DNA from: Phycisphaerales bacterium
GTDB taxonomy: Bacteria; Planctomycetota; Phycisphaerae; Phycisphaerales; UBA1924
NCBI GenBank assembly: GCA_029260375.1
Contig: JAJDDI010000092.1
Location: forward strand, 1 to 64,000
Direction: 5' to 3'
Length of the DNA: 64,000 nucleotides
Shown here: positions 54,395 through 61,935 of the stretch, in pieces
Layout: each line of letters starts with the position of its first letter
Position numbering within the stretch: the stretch's first letter is position 1
Translations under genes and position numbers: made by a program
The notes under the pieces: generated by a model
What the model saw: the letters and a program-made list of their open reading frames with translations, nothing else
The model's database searches: none
Told to the model about the DNA's origin: nothing

Positions 54395-55921
54395 ATGCAC
54401 GACGCCGCGCCCACCCGCGCACGTCAATCGCGGCTGCTGCCGAGGCTCACCCTCCGTGTGCGGCTCACGCTCTGGGTCGTCGCGATCTTCACCCTGATCC
54501 ACTGGGGGTCGGGCGGCGTGTTCTGGCTCTATCAGCGCGCCGCGATCAAGCAGATGTACCGGGACCTGCTCTCGGAGAAGGCGACCGCCATCGCCGAGCC
54601 CGTCGCAACACTCCTCCCCGGCATCCCCCTCTCAAACCTCGAGACCATCGCCCGCAGAGAGCTGCGTTGGGAGTGGTTCGGACGGTACCGTATCGACGTC
54701 CTCCGCCCCGACGGGCGATCGGACGTCTCCGGGCGCGAGGACATTTTCATCGCCTCCGAGCTCCCCGTCGCGGCCTCCCTCGCGACCCGCGGTGTGACAT
54801 TCACGACGAGCGCCCTCTCGACCCAGGACAACCCGGAGACTGGCGCGCGCCGCAAGCACCTGGCGATGCTCCCCATCGGCGCCCCCAACGAGCCGCGTCT
54901 GCTCGTCATCGAGGTGAGCGACGCGTATGCCCAGCGTCAGCTCTCGCTGCTGCGCCGGGTGCTGCTGCTGGCCGGCGCCATCGGGCCGCTGGCCGCGACC
55001 ATCGCCGGCTGGTTCATCGCTGGCGTGGCTGTGGCCCCGCTCGACCGTCTCCGCGGCTTTGCCCGCAACCTCGGCCCCGAGTCCTTCGGGCAGGAACTGC
55101 CCTTCGACAAGGACGACTCCACCGAGGTCGCCCGCCTCAGCCGCGAAATCGAGGACGCCCGCCAGCGCATCCAGACCGCGTTCCAGGCCCAGGGCCGCTT
55201 TCTCTCCAACGTTTCCCACGAGATCAAGACGCCGATCTCCGTGCTCATGCTCGAGGCCCAGACCCTCCCCCGCGACAACATGCCCAAGGCGTTCACCGAC
55301 TTCCTCGACAGCGCCGAAGAAGAAATGGTCCGCCTGGGCGCCCTCGTCGAGAGCTTCCTCACGCTCACGCGTGTCCAGGACGGCAAGGGCGTGCACCGTG
55401 AGCTGGAGTGCGCCGCCAACGACCTGGTCATAGACAGCGTCGACCACTGCCTGCCCATGGCCCAGCAGCACCACGTCCGCCTCTCCCCGCGCCTGCTCGA
55501 CAGCGAGCGCGACATGGACACGATCGTGTGCGGGGAGCCGGAACTCCTGAGGACGATGCTCGACAATCTGATCCGGAACGCGATCCGGTTCAGCCCGAAT
55601 GGTGAGGCCATTCACATCACACTCGAACGCGACGCGGACGAGCTGCGTGTGTGTGTACTCGACCGCGGCCCGGGCATCCCGGATGATCAGCTCGAAGTGA
55701 TCTTCGATCGCTTTGCGCAGGCCGAGGGCGGGAAGCGCAGCGGACGCGGGCACGGGCTCGGGCTCGAGATCGCCCGGGGCATCGCGGAGCTGCACGGCGG
55801 AGATATCGCCGCGGGCAACCGCGAGGGCGGCGGCGCCTGCTTTACGATCACCCTCCCCGTCAAGATCGAGCAGGACGACTGCGACAACGAGATCGACGCC
55901 GACGAGACGCCCGAAGACTAG
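54395..55921 (+). CDS. Sensor histidine kinase
   Basis: 508 residues. TM1 (about 25-47), periplasmic domain of about 140 residues (residues 48-185), TM2 (about 187-212), HAMP (about 213-265), then HisKA with SNVSHEIKTP (His275) and a HATPase domain (NLIRNAIRFSPNG; DRGPGIPDDQLEVIFDRF; GHGLGLEIARGIAELHGG). Partner of the response regulator in front. The sensor domain has no recognised family; a QDNPETGARRKHLAMLP stretch suggests a PDC-like fold, unproven. Confidence 0.94.
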   Translation: MHDAAPTRARQSRLLPRLTLRVRLTLWVVAIFTLIHWGSGGVFWLYQRAAIKQMYRDLLSEKATAIAEPVATLLPGIPLSNLETIARRELRWEWFGRYRIDVLRPDGRSDVSGREDIFIASELPVAASLATRGVTFTTSALSTQDNPETGARRKHLAMLPIGAPNEPRLLVIEVSDAYAQRQLSLLRRVLLLAGAIGPLAATIAGWFIAGVAVAPLDRLRGFARNLGPESFGQELPFDKDDSTEVARLSREIEDARQRIQTAFQAQGRFLSNVSHEIKTPISVLMLEAQTLPRDNMPKAFTDFLDSAEEEMVRLGALVESFLTLTRVQDGKGVHRELECAANDLVIDSVDHCLPMAQQHHVRLSPRLLDSERDMDTIVCGEPELLRTMLDNLIRNAIRFSPNGEAIHITLERDADELRVCVLDRGPGIPDDQLEVIFDRFAQAEGGKRSGRGHGLGLEIARGIAELHGGDIAAGNREGGGACFTITLPVKIEQDDCDNEIDADETPED

Positions 55922-55933
55922 ACGCCGGCGCGT

Positions 55934-56767
55934 TCAGGCCCGGACAAAGCGGAACATCCCGACCATGACCCGGGGCTGCCCGCTCACGCGAGGCTCGGGC
56001 GCCGCGCTGACACGCAGCAGGGCGCCGTCGCCACCCAGCAGCGGAAGCTCAAGATCAACCGGCTCGCCCGCTTCCGCCCCGCGCTCCCAGCAGGCCACCG
56101 CGTCCCCGAGTGTGGGCGCATCGAGCAGATCGGACCAGTTGCCAAACTCGGCGGTCCCCCGGTACCCGGCCTGCTGCGCGCCCTCGGCAAACCCGACCTC
56201 CCACTCGACGACCGCATCGGGAATCGTCCAGCGGCAGGCGACGACCCTCGCGGCCATCGCCGCGTCCGTCATCTTTCGTGAACGCGAGGTCAGCTTCGCC
56301 GTGTGTGATTCCATCGCGTTCCTGGCCAGCTTGAGCTCCTCGGTCAGCTCCCTTTCTCGCGCGAGCGACCGCGTCAGCCTGTCGTTGGCACGCTGGATCG
56401 AGGGCAGCGACATCGCGCTGGGCATCGCCCGGATCAGCACCCCGGCGGTCAGCAGCGAGACCGTCGCGGTCCCCGCCTTCCACACCCCCGCGAACCGGTA
56501 GACCGGCTCGTAGAATATGATCGCCTCAAGCAGGTGCCCGATCCCGCAGAAAAGGATGAACGCCGAGAACAGCCCGATGAGAATCGGGAACGGGAAGTCC
56601 CGCCTCCGGACCATGACCACCAGCAGGCCGATCGGGATCGCGGTGTAGGCCAGAAAGATCAGCGAGTCGCTGATGATGTGAAGCCAACCGAGCCCCGGGC
56701 TCCAGTTCCCGCACCCCCACCGCGCCGGAAAGTCGTCCGTATCGAACAGACGAAGCAGAAACTCCAT
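55934..56767 (-). CDS. Ethylene-receptor-type membrane domain plus PAS-like domain
   Basis: 277 residues. Three N-terminal helices match the ethylene-binding domain of ETR1. D34 and Y41 (SDSLIFLAYTAIP) sit as D25 and Y32 do in ETR1, and C74 and H78 (CGIGH) as C65 and H69, with identical spacing D-7-Y-33-C-4-H. A third helix begins VWKAGTATVSLLTAG, comparable to the K91 helix. C65 and H69 bind copper in plant receptors. A coiled coil (about 125-165) leads to a PAS-like domain (about 165-277). No histidine kinase or GGDEF domain follows. GAGGAG precedes the ATG. It is convergent to the kinase gene. Confidence 0.82.
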   Translation of the reverse strand: MEFLLRLFDTDDFPARWGCGNWSPGLGWLHIISDSLIFLAYTAIPIGLLVVMVRRRDFPFPILIGLFSAFILFCGIGHLLEAIIFYEPVYRFAGVWKAGTATVSLLTAGVLIRAMPSAMSLPSIQRANDRLTRSLARERELTEELKLARNAMESHTAKLTSRSRKMTDAAMAARVVACRWTIPDAVVEWEVGFAEGAQQAGYRGTAEFGNWSDLLDAPTLGDAVACWERGAEAGEPVDLELPLLGGDGALLRVSAAPEPRVSGQPRVMVGMFRFVRA

Positions 56768-56869
56768 TCCGCCGCTCCTCGGGGCATCGGAGCGGGACCA
56801 CCCGGCCCCCACCCCGCCCATAACGAGAATCATACGCCCCACCCTGGGATCCACCGAGGCCTCCGCCCC

Positions 56870-56891
56870 AAGATGAAGCAGCTTTCATCTT
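56870..56891. promoter_or_regulatory. Inverted repeat in divergent promoter region
   Basis: AAGATGAA-GCAGCT-TTCATCTT (8-base arms) lies in the gap between the divergent genes for the ethylene-receptor-like protein and the small membrane protein. It could bind a dimeric regulator, for example the nearby OmpR-type protein; this is a guess. Confidence 0.35.
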
Positions 56892-56931
56892 GACCTCAGG
56901 CCGGCTTCATGAATCACGACGAGACTCTCGC

Positions 56932-57228
56932 GTGGAGGTTCGTTCAATTCAACCCCGCCTGGTCGCCATCCTGCTGCTCTCGTTCTGCGTTGCGCTGCTC
57001 AGCGGCGTCGTGCGATTCGTTGACTTCCTCAATCCCGCGCCGCTGTGGCTCGACCTGCTGTTCATCGTCTCCGCAGCGCTCTCGCTAACGATCGGAGTCA
57101 GCGTGCTCGCCGTGCGCATGGCGACTTCCGCAAGGGCAACCTTGCACGGCAACCCCGAGCACGATCCCGACGCGCCCGCCTCCGGAACCACACCGGAACA
57201 CCCCAAAAACACGCGCGACGCAGAATAA
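56932..57228 (+). CDS. Small two-helix membrane protein
   Basis: 98 residues from the GTG at 56932 (a TTG at 56890 would give 112). Two helices (LVAILLLSFCVALLSGVVRF and LLFIVSAALSLTIGVSVLAV) and a polar C-terminal tail rich in Pro and Asp. No recognised family and no clear ribosome site. Placement in the stress island suggests an envelope role. Confidence 0.55.
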   Translation: MEVRSIQPRLVAILLLSFCVALLSGVVRFVDFLNPAPLWLDLLFIVSAALSLTIGVSVLAVRMATSARATLHGNPEHDPDAPASGTTPEHPKNTRDAE

Positions 57229-57349
57229 GCCCAGATTCATACGTGCCTCACCGCGCCCTCATCCCAGTCGGCAAATGTATCACTGTGCCGACGGGGCGGG
57301 CTCGCCCGACGGCATCACCAAGGCACGAGCCCTCCGAAAGGGATCATCC

Positions 57350-58963
57350 ATGAATACCCGCCGCAATACTCAACGAGTTGGCGTTTCCGCGCTCACCATC
57401 GCGATTCTCGCCGGCGCCCCAGCGTCGGCCACGGCCCAGAACAGCTCTTCTCCCGTGCAGGCGCACCGCAGCGCGTCCACAACCCGCGTCAACGCGGGCT
57501 ACTTCCACTTCGTCAAGTCGAGCGCCTTCACCGGCGCGGACGTCGTCAACCGCAACGACGAGACGATCGGCACGGTCACCGACCTCATCATCGACCGTGG
57601 CTCGGGCGAGCTCACCCAGGCGCTCATCGAGAGCGGCGCCATCCTGGGCATCGGGGGCAAGACGATCGCCGTCCCCTTCAGTCGCCTGCAGTGGGACGAC
57701 GCCGACGAGCAGTTCGTCCTGGACATGACCCAGGAGCAGATCGACCGCGCCGTCGAGTTTGACCCCAACGCGTGGCCCAACCTCGACCACACCACCTGGA
57801 GCGAGCGCGTCGACCGCTGGTGGAACGGCACGGACGATTCCAAGGGCGCCGACTACGGCCGCGACCCGTGGGCCAAGTCCCTGAGCAAGGCCCGCGCCGA
57901 GAGCCTCGAGGGCACGATCATTGACGTCCGGCGCGAACGTCTCGGCGACAACGAGCAGGTGATCGTGGTAGTCAGGGCTCAAAGCGGGGAGCGCCGCGAG
58001 CTCGTGCTCGGCCCCTCATGGTTCGTGATGGGCTCCAAGGCCGCCCCGATGCGCGGCGATTCGATCAACGCCAAGTACGCCACGATCTCCCCGGACGGTA
58101 AGTCTCGCCTCGTCGTGATCTCCGCGAACATCGACGGCGAGCAACTCAACCTCCGCGACAGCGAGGGCTTGGCCAGCTGGAACCTCCCGACCAGCCCTCG
58201 TCCCGACAACCAGCACGCCAACGGGCGTCTCATCCTCATCAGCGATCTCGTGGGCGCCAAGGCGTCCAGCGCCTCCGACACCGAGGCCGGCGAGATCCAG
58301 AACGTCGTCCTCGAACGCCACTCCGCCCGCGTCGCGATGCTCGGGTTCGACCCCAACGAGGCCTTCCTGGGCCTGGGGGACGAGATCAAGTGCGTTCCCT
58401 GGTCCATCGCCAACGTCGCGCCCGACGGGACCGTCCGCATTGACGCGACCGACGAGGCGCTCTCGAACTGCGAAGCGATGCCCGAAGATCTGACGGCTTT
58501 CCGGAACGAGTCGAACCTCCGTCCCGTTTACGCCGTCTTCGCCGTCCCGGTCGATCGTTTCGAGCCGCGTGCCACCGACGACCGCCGCTCGCAGCGGCGC
58601 AACGGGGAATCGCCCGACGCCCAGTCGCGTGACAAGGCGTTCTTTGAGCACTTCGCCAAGGGCCAGAAGATCGAGCTTGAGGGCGAGATCGAGGCCATCA
58701 CGAGCCGATCCCTGGGCTACTACGCCCCCGTCCTGCGCATCATCAAGATCTCGACCGATATGGGATCACGCGAAATCGTCATCGGCCCCGAGTGGTACAT
58801 GGCCAACCAGGACATGCCCCTGCGCCAGGGTGACCGCGTGTCGGTCACCGCCCGCAAGGCGAGCGTCGAGGGCAAAACCTACTACGCCGCGACATCCATC
58901 ACCACCCCCGACCGGGAGTTCGCCGTCTGGAACGGCAGCGAGCCGGTCTGGAACGATGGCTGA
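57350..58963 (+). CDS. Secreted PRC-barrel protein
   Basis: 537 residues. A signal peptide (to about residue 29, APASATAQ) precedes an extracytoplasmic protein with a PRC-barrel at about 55-125 (FTGADVVNRNDETIGTVTDL; IDRGSGELTQALIESG; IAVPFSRLQWDD) and a second, weaker one near 305-375 (ILISDLVGAKASSASDTEAG). Further beta-rich segments repeat the pattern GSREIVIGPEWYMANQDMPL, similar to RRELVLGPSWFVMGSKAAPM earlier, so there are two copies of that module (about residues 185-265 and 430-525). PRC-barrels occur in photosystem H subunits and RimM and are often stress-linked. Confidence 0.85.
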   Translation: MNTRRNTQRVGVSALTIAILAGAPASATAQNSSSPVQAHRSASTTRVNAGYFHFVKSSAFTGADVVNRNDETIGTVTDLIIDRGSGELTQALIESGAILGIGGKTIAVPFSRLQWDDADEQFVLDMTQEQIDRAVEFDPNAWPNLDHTTWSERVDRWWNGTDDSKGADYGRDPWAKSLSKARAESLEGTIIDVRRERLGDNEQVIVVVRAQSGERRELVLGPSWFVMGSKAAPMRGDSINAKYATISPDGKSRLVVISANIDGEQLNLRDSEGLASWNLPTSPRPDNQHANGRLILISDLVGAKASSASDTEAGEIQNVVLERHSARVAMLGFDPNEAFLGLGDEIKCVPWSIANVAPDGTVRIDATDEALSNCEAMPEDLTAFRNESNLRPVYAVFAVPVDRFEPRATDDRRSQRRNGESPDAQSRDKAFFEHFAKGQKIELEGEIEAITSRSLGYYAPVLRIIKISTDMGSREIVIGPEWYMANQDMPLRQGDRVSVTARKASVEGKTYYAATSITTPDREFAVWNGSEPVWNDG

Positions 58964-59057
58964 TCCGAGCTGAACCATCCCCCCAGTCGGTGGGGCGAGA
59001 GCCCCGCCGCCCGGATTTCCTGAGTCGTTCGAGGATCCACCACGGAAGGTCCAAGCC

Positions 59058-59462
59058 ATGACCACGCAGACGAATCAGCACGAACAGCCGCCCCGCGCCA
59101 CCCCCGGTACCGGCGTGCCCCAGACCGAGGCCCATCGGGAAGACGAGCAGGAGCAGATGATACACGAGATCGAACGGGTCTCGCCCGAGGGTCGTCCCGC
59201 CCACCCCGAGTATCGCGCCCGTGACGTTGGGTTGCTCCTCATCGGCGCTGTCGCGGCCGTGATCGTCGCGAGCATCATCGTCACGCTCACCGCCGGCCTC
59301 GGGCCCGGTGCGGTCGTCCTCGCCTTCGGGCTCGGGCTGGCCGTCCTGATGAACCCCGAGGTCTGGGCGAGTTCACTCCGCGCGAAGGAGCGTTCAGACA
59401 TCGAGCACCACCGCAAACCGGACACCTCGCGGCGTGACGCCCGCCAGGCCACGGACGACTGA
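59058..59462 (+). CDS. Membrane protein with one or two helices, unknown
   Basis: 134 residues: an acidic Gln/Glu-rich N-terminus (EAHREDEQEQMIHEIERVSP), two hydrophobic helices (VGLLLIGAVAAVIVASIIVT and PGAVVLAFGLGLAVLM), and a basic C-terminus. GGAAGG lies about 9 bases before the ATG. It lies between the PRC-barrel and DUF883-like genes. Not recognised. Confidence 0.65.
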   Translation: MTTQTNQHEQPPRATPGTGVPQTEAHREDEQEQMIHEIERVSPEGRPAHPEYRARDVGLLLIGAVAAVIVASIIVTLTAGLGPGAVVLAFGLGLAVLMNPEVWASSLRAKERSDIEHHRKPDTSRRDARQATDD

Positions 59463-59536
59463 CCCACAACCCCGGCGCCGGCGCCCACTGGCCCCGAGCC
59501 CTTGCCACCTTACCACCAAACCCAAAGGAGACAGCC

Positions 59537-59839
59537 ATGAACCGCACAGCCACCGAAACCAATGACCACGCCCAGCTCACCGACGTCAAGCAGGATCTCG
59601 CCGCGCTTAAGACGGACGTCGCCGACCTCGTTGCGGGCCTCGCCCGGGACGGCAAGGACGGAGCCGTCGAGGGCATGCACGCCGCAGGCGAGAAGCTCGG
59701 CGAGGTCGCGGGCCGCACCAAGGAGACCGCCAAGCACGCCCACACCCAGCTCTCGCACTCGGTCAGCGAGCGCCCCATTACGTACCTCGCCCTGGCCTTC
59801 GGCGCCGGCGCCATCGCCGCCAAGATCATGAGCCGCTAA
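59537..59839 (+). CDS. DUF883/ElaB-YqjD-like protein
   Basis: 100 residues: amphipathic helix (AQLTDVKQDLAALKTDVADL; GKDGAVEGMHAAGEKLGEVA) and a C-terminal helix (RPITYLALAFGAGAIAAKIM). This matches the ElaB/YqjD group, membrane-attached proteins that bind ribosomes in stationary phase in E. coli. AAAGGAG lies 8 bases before the ATG. The next gene starts 3 bases after its stop. Confidence 0.85.
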   Translation: MNRTATETNDHAQLTDVKQDLAALKTDVADLVAGLARDGKDGAVEGMHAAGEKLGEVAGRTKETAKHAHTQLSHSVSERPITYLALAFGAGAIAAKIMSR

Positions 59840-59842
59840 CCC

Positions 59843-60124
59843 ATGCTTGACCGCATCGCAGACACCTTCGTCGCGAGCGTCGAACTCCTCGAGGCCGAGG
59901 GACGCATCGTCAGGGACCGCGCCGCCGGCATCGTCGGCGGCGCGGTCCTCGCGGTCGCGCTCGCCATCCTCGCACTCCTGGGCGCCCTCGCCCTCGCAAC
60001 CGGGCTTACGTGGCTGCTCGCACGCACCATCGGCGTGCCCGAAGCCCTGTGCATTGTCGGCGCTCTCTTGTCGGCGGCCGCCGGCTGGGGCGTCTACAAC
60101 ACCATTCACCGACTCAAACCGTGA
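59843..60124 (+). CDS. Holin-X/DUF1469-like membrane protein
   Basis: 93 residues. N-terminal amphipathic helix (VELLEAEGRIVRDRAAGIVG) and two hydrophobic helices (AVLAVALAILALLGALALAT and IVGALLSAAAGWGVYNTIHR). This is the pattern of the DUF1469 (Phage_holin_3_6) family that often follows DUF883 genes. Overlapping spacing with both neighbours indicates one operon. Confidence 0.83.
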   Translation: MLDRIADTFVASVELLEAEGRIVRDRAAGIVGGAVLAVALAILALLGALALATGLTWLLARTIGVPEALCIVGALLSAAAGWGVYNTIHRLKP

Positions 60125-60131
60125 GGCCAGC

Positions 60132-60455
60132 ATGATCCAGGACGCGCGCCAGACCGACCCCGACGTGCCCGCGCTCACCGCCGCCAAGGCCAAGCTCCGG
60201 TCCGCCGCACGCCGGCACTCTGGCGCCAAGAACGCGCCGCCCGTTTCCCCGAAGCAGGCCGCGGCTCTGATTGTCTCCGAGAACCCCACCGCCGCCGCCG
60301 CCGTCGCGTTCGCGGTCGTTGCAGTCGTTGGCCCGGGCGGGCTCTTCCGCGCGGCCTCGTTCGCCTTTCGAGCCGCGCCGCTGGTCACGGTCGCCTGGAA
60401 GGCGCTCGACTCGCGTAGTTGTCAGAACTCAACCCAGCATGAGCAAACACTGTGA
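60132..60455 (+). CDS. Small protein ending the stress operon
   Basis: 107 residues. Starts 7 bases after the holin-like gene. A Lys/Ala-rich first half (ALTAAKAKLRSAARRHSGAK) and a hydrophobic stretch AAAAVAFAVVAVVGPGGLFR. DUF3618-like or similar partners are common at this position, but I cannot match it. The last 15 residues run into the sequence just before the IS relic and may be a disturbed end. Confidence 0.6.
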   Translation: MIQDARQTDPDVPALTAAKAKLRSAARRHSGAKNAPPVSPKQAAALIVSENPTAAAAVAFAVVAVVGPGGLFRAASFAFRAAPLVTVAWKALDSRSCQNSTQHEQTL

Positions 60456-60552
60456 ATCGGCGTGAGGCAATGTGAAGCAGGTGCTCAGAAGCTCGGCGAT
60501 TGATTGATGTGCGCTCTGTCCCTGTTCATGGGCCAGCCGCAGGGCTAGGGGT

Positions 60553-60592
60553 CTGCTTCATCCGGCCGGGCTAGCCCGGCCGGATGAAGCAG
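60553..60592. repeat. Perfect 40-base palindrome
   Basis: CTGCTTCATCCGGCCGGGCT followed directly by its exact reverse complement (60553-60592). It lies at the 3' edge of the transposase coding relic, so it may be an IS end structure or a separate palindromic element inserted into it. Confidence 0.8.
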
Positions 60593-61612
60593 CAAACTCC
60601 TCGGTGGCCATGTTGCCCAAGGCGCTGTGGGGCTGTTCACGATTGCGATGTAATCGCCAGGACTTGACACTTTCCATGGCGTCGTCCGGGCTCATGAACC
60701 GGTTTTCGTTCAGGCGCCCGGCGCACTACCGACCGCTAAACGCCTCGATCAGCCCGTTATCCGTGGGCTTTCGGACCTAGTACAGTCGAGACGTACGCCC
60801 AATGGTCCAGACGCTCCGAGGTGAACTCGGTCCCATTGTCCACTCGGATCTTCTCCGGCAACGCGGCGCGTGCGCGTCCACATCGGTCGAACACGCGCGC
60901 GACATTGTCTCCGTTGAACCGCGGGCCGACCTTGATCGCCAGACTCTCGCGTGTGAAATCATCGCCTATCGTCAAGAGTCGGAACCGGCGGCCGTCGGAC
61001 AACCTGATCGGTCATAAAGTCCATGCTCCAACTCTCGTTGGAGCGTCGGTGCGGCCCACTCAGGGCGCGTCACGCTGCTGCGACGCCGCCGTGGTTTGTG
61101 CCGCCCGACGCAGAGCCCTTACTCCAGGTACAGCCGATAGACACGCTTGCGGTTCACCTTCCAGGCCTCCCGACGCCGCTTGATCCAGATCCGCTGATAG
61201 CCCCACGTGACATGCGCGCCCGCGATCTCTTTGATCCGCAATCTCAGCGCGGCCTGATCATCCTTCACGCTCTCGTCGCGTTGCGCAGCCCGTGGATGGC
61301 GGAACACCTCGCACGCAAGGCGCTGGCTCACGCCGTACGCCGCCTGCGTCTTCTTCACCATCTCGCGGCGACGATCAGGCCTTGCAGCTTTCCCGTGAGT
61401 GCATCCTGCAAGATGTGCGTGTCGAGACTGAGATCGGCGACGGGCTGCTTGAGCCTGCGATTCTCCTCCTCGAGCTGCTTCAGCCGTCGGACCTCGGCCA
61501 CGCCCACCTTCCGACAGGTCTCCCGGAACTGTGTCCCGTCCTCGGCCTGTCTGAGCGCGAGCACGATCTGCTCATCCGTAAGCCTCGACTTCTTCATGGC
61601 TTCGACCTCCAA
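60553..61612 (-). pseudogene. Decayed IS3-family transposase (orfA and orfB remnants)
   Basis: On the minus strand orfA (61355-61612, MKKSRLTDEQIVLALRQAED) has a helix-turn-helix start, but the expected QTFYRWKKK segment is missing: VGVAEV follows CRK directly, a deletion probably between two GVAE-type repeats. orfB starts in the next frame (61361) with the usual -1 step. Its catalytic D-D-E residues survive in different frames: WSMDFMTDQ (about 61010-61027), VDNGTEF (about 60830) and LIEAF (about 60738). They are split by a frameshift near 61005 and an in-frame TAG in the segment after IEAFSGR. The end HSALGNMATEEFAA is intact. The element cannot make active transposase. Confidence 0.9.
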
Positions 61613-61639
61613 ACAGAGGACGGACTGCCCCAGACTTCC

Positions 61640-61935
61640 TCACCCTCAGCGCGGATCAAAAAACGGGATTGAGCGCACCTCGGGCATCAGGCTTGCGGAG
61701 GTCTCGAATCGATCGGGCCCTTGCAAGAAACGCGAGCAGCAGGCGGGGTATGTTCTCCCAGGAGAAGCGTTTCGCCGAGCGTGCGGTTCTGCGCACGCGC
61801 AGGCGTTCCCGCTACGCGTGGCCCCGAGAGTGCGCCCAGAACCGCGACAGGCTGAGCGGGGTGCGGGTGCACGCTCGTGGATGAGGGCCTGTCGGCAGCG
61901 TGCAGCAGCGCTGGGCAGAGAACCGAGCGGGTAGG
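61640..61935. other. Gene-free stretch beside the IS relic
   Basis: About 295 bases between the IS relic and the beta-propeller gene. No convincing frame. It contains the hairpin GCGTGCGGTTCTGCGCACGC and the 3' flank of the beta-propeller gene on the minus strand. Possibly leftover of the insertion event. Confidence 0.4.
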
